Of a stretch of 8,400 nt of DNA, positions 6,683 to 8,400 are shown piece after piece; within the stretch, counting starts at the first letter, position 1, and every line of letters begins with the position of its first letter. Source of the stretch: Rhodocyclaceae bacterium (GTDB taxonomy: Bacteria > Pseudomonadota > Gammaproteobacteria > Burkholderiales > Rhodocyclaceae); NCBI GenBank assembly GCA_018262875.1, contig JADFDL010000063.1, positions 1 through 8,400 of the forward strand, written 5' to 3'. The notes beneath the pieces were generated by a model. It was given only the letters and a program-made list of their open reading frames with translations, was not told where the DNA came from and searched no databases. The translations under genes and the position numbers were made by a program.

Positions 6683-7360
6683 TTAGTGGATCGGGCAGCG
6701 CGAGACTTGAACGGAGCGGCTGCGGAAAACGCTGGAGGCGGCGATGCCGAAGTGGGCGCGGAAACTGCGGCTGAAGTGGGCCGAGTCGGCGAAGCCGGCC
6801 GCATGCGCCGCGGTGGTCAGGTCGGCGCCGGCGGTGAGGCGATCGACGGTGCGCAGCAGGCGGTCCCAGAGCAGCCAGCGCTTGAAGGGGATGCCCTCGC
6901 TGCGCGTGAACAGATGCGTGAGCCGGCTGGGCGACAGGCCCATCCGGCCGGCCAGCTCGGTCAGGCGCACCGTGCCCTCCGCCGCGCGCGCCAGCGCCTT
7001 GAGCCGTTCGAGCCGCGCGTCCGGCGGCGCGGCCGGCAGATCGAGCGGAAGCCGCCCGAGCATGCGCTGCGGACAGTCCAGGGTTGCTTGTGCGGGCGCA
7101 CCGGCCACGAGCGCGAACGGCAGCGAGGCCGGCTCGAACAGCAGCACCAGCACGGGTTTGCCGGCGCTGTCGATGGCATGGACGGTGTCGGGCGGCAGGA
7201 CCGCGTGGTGCAGGCGCTGGCTGCCCTGCGCGCCGTGCAGCAGGAAGGGCGCGCCGGTCGACTGCACGATCTGTCCGGCGTGGTGGCGATGCGGCCGGTT
7301 GTCGACCAGCGGACCGAGGTAGGCCATGCAGCCCCGGCAGAGGATCAGGCGCGCCTTCAC
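6683..7360 (-). CDS. AraC-family transcriptional regulator
   Basis: A 225-residue regulator with an N-terminal cupin-like sensor and a C-terminal AraC-type double helix-turn-helix DNA-binding domain. The sensor contains PHRHHAG (23-29) and HH (51-52), histidines that could bind metal or shape the pocket. The first helix-turn-helix is [20 protein letters not shown] (132-151). The second lies in [20 protein letters not shown] (181-200), followed by the typical [13 protein letters not shown] end. GTG 7360 is the preferred start because it overlaps the mutL stop (GTGA) and keeps the first beta-strand (ARLILCRG). ATG 7327 is the alternative and would remove 11 residues. The frame remains open further into mutL, but without family character. 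It is co-directional with mutL, the transglutaminase-like gene and miaA. The ligand and targets are unknown. Confidence 0.88.
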   Translation of the reverse strand: MKARLILCRGCMAYLGPLVDNRPHRHHAGQIVQSTGAPFLLHGAQGSQRLHHAVLPPDTVHAIDSAGKPVLVLLFEPASLPFALVAGAPAQATLDCPQRMLGRLPLDLPAAPPDARLERLKALARAAEGTVRLTELAGRMGLSPSRLTHLFTRSEGIPFKRWLLWDRLLRTVDRLTAGADLTTAAHAAGFADSAHFSRSFRAHFGIAASSVFRSRSVQVSRCPIH

Positions 7361-8400
7361 CTTCCGCGCAGGAACAGGCGGTCCAGGTCTTCCATCGAGA
7401 GCTGCGTCCACGTCGGTCGGCCGTGGTTGCACTGGTCGGCGCGCTCGGTTTCCTCCATCTGCCGCAGTAGGGCGTTCATCTCCGGTAGGCTGAGTATGCG
7501 GTTGGCCCGCACCGCGCCGTGGCAGGCCATCGTCGCCAGCAGTTCGTTGCGCTGCTCGGCGGCGACGCGGCTGGCGCCGAATGTTTCGAGGTCGGCGAGC
7601 AGGGCGCGTACGAGGTCCGGAATCCTGCCGTTGGCGAGCAGCGCCGGCACGGCGCGCACCACCAACTCGCGCGGGCCGGCCGCGGCGACCTCGAAGCCGA
7701 GGCGATCCAGCGTGTCGGCGTGTTCCTCGGCCGCCGCCGTTTCCTCGCCGCTCGCCGAGAGCACCACCGGCACCAGCAGCGGCTGCACCGCCGGCCGTTC
7801 GTCCAGCGCCGTCTTCAGCTTCTCGTAGAGGATGCGCTCGTGGGCGGCGTGCATGTCGACCAGCACGAGTCCCGCGGCGTTCTGCGCCAGGATGTAGACG
7901 CCATGCAACTGGGCGAGGGCGAAACCGAGCGGCGGCGGCGCGCCGGCCTCCGCCTCGGGCATCGGTGCGCCCGGAGCCTGGCGCAGGAAGTCGTAGTAGG
8001 CGGCGACCGGCTGGGCGACGGCGAGCGCCTGCTGCTGCGGCATGGCTGCGGCAAAAGTCAGTCCCTGCGGTACGGCGGGAGCAGGTGCGGCGTGCGCCAG
8101 CGGTGCCGCCAGCGCGCGCTGCAGGGCATGGAAGACGAACTGGTGCACGGCGCGGCCGTCGCGGAAGCGCACCTCGGTCTTGGCCGGGTGCACGTTGACG
8201 TCCACGCCGCGCGGGTCGATGTCGAGGAACAGGGCGTAGGCGGCGTGGCGCTGGCCGTGCAGGATGTCGGCATAGGCCTCGCGCACCGCGTGCGAGAGCA
8301 GCTTGTCGCGCACGAAGCGGCCGTTCACGAAGAAGTACTGGGCGTCGGCGCGGGCGCGCGAGTAGGCCGGCAAGGCGGCGCAGCCGCCAAGATGCAGGCC
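7357..8400 (-). CDS. mutL: DNA mismatch repair protein MutL, C-terminal part (5' end outside the window)
   Basis: The last 347 residues of MutL, the ATPase that links mismatch recognition by MutS to strand incision. The start lies beyond position 8400. The end of the GHKL ATPase lobe is visible: [15 protein letters not shown] (fragment residues 20-34) and [17 protein letters not shown] (66-81). A Pro/Ala/Gln-rich linker covers about 100-155. The dimerisation domain begins at [15 protein letters not shown] and carries [12 protein letters not shown] (182-193), ACHGAVRAN (292-300) and CNHGRPTW (324-331). These are the metal-binding motifs of endonuclease-type MutL, absent from E. coli MutL. The stop overlaps the araC GTG start. 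The mutL-miaA linkage is common in proteobacteria; here two genes separate them. Confidence 0.96.
   Translation of the reverse strand, partial: GLHLGGCAALPAYSRARADAQYFFVNGRFVRDKLLSHAVREAYADILHGQRHAAYALFLDIDPRGVDVNVHPAKTEVRFRDGRAVHQFVFHALQRALAAPLAHAAPAPAVPQGLTFAAAMPQQQALAVAQPVAAYYDFLRQAPGAPMPEAEAGAPPPLGFALAQLHGVYILAQNAAGLVLVDMHAAHERILYEKLKTALDERPAVQPLLVPVVLSASGEETAAAEEHADTLDRLGFEVAAAGPRELVVRAVPALLANGRIPDLVRALLADLETFGASRVAAEQRNELLATMACHGAVRANRILSLPEMNALLRQMEETERADQCNHGRPTWTQLSMEDLDRLFLRGR

Noticed and set aside
5516..7828. A 770-codon plus-strand open frame antisense to miaA, the transglutaminase-like gene, araC and mutL.
   Set aside because: It is a mirror of well-supported minus-strand genes in GC-rich DNA. 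Its composition (Arg/Gly/Ala/His/Gln rich, no domains) is typical of an antisense shadow, and it spans four real genes.

Overview
The window looks like a chromosomal housekeeping region of a GC-rich betaproteobacterium. The neighbours pcnB, a HAD phosphatase, hda and divergent purM are typical of that class. The protein sequences look closest to Rhodocyclales (Azoarcus/Thauera/Dechloromonas-like), but that is judged by eye without a database. The DNA is almost fully coding. No rRNA, tRNA, CRISPR array, insertion sequence or intrinsic terminator with a T-tract was seen, and no gap between genes exceeds 100 bases.

Left arm (1-2399, all minus strand): hda (DnaA-inactivating AAA+ protein) overlaps a HAD-IB phosphatase by ATGA. 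A short gene with half a cyclic-nucleotide-binding domain follows 9 bases later. Its stop overlaps the start of pcnB (poly(A) polymerase), whose first 216 codons are in the window. The short gene looks like the remnant of a larger gene. Its non-homologous tail coincides with what appears to be the pcnB leader, including a strong inverted repeat.

Centre (2400-4315): a 93-base divergent control region separates hda from the plus-strand pair purM-murI (purine synthesis and D-glutamate supply for peptidoglycan). The pair is joined by a TTGA stop/start overlap, and both genes appear to use TTG starts. murI runs tail to tail into the next minus-strand gene with a 14-base overlap.

Right arm (4302-8400, all minus strand, transcribed right to left): mutL (3' part; carries the endonuclease motifs of MutH-independent mismatch repair), an AraC-family regulator joined by GTGA, a transglutaminase-like protein, miaA (tRNA dimethylallyltransferase) and an unrecognised single-pass membrane coiled-coil protein. 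Spacings of -4, 27, 9 and 56 bases suggest one operon. The AraC/transglutaminase pair between mutL and miaA is the most accessory-looking part of the window. The ribosome-binding site of the transglutaminase gene lies in a small hairpin starting 3 bases after the araC stop, which suggests translational coupling.

No complete new system is evident. The best leads are the araC-transglutaminase module with its hairpin, the truncated cyclic-nucleotide-binding gene, and the unknown membrane protein between murI and miaA.
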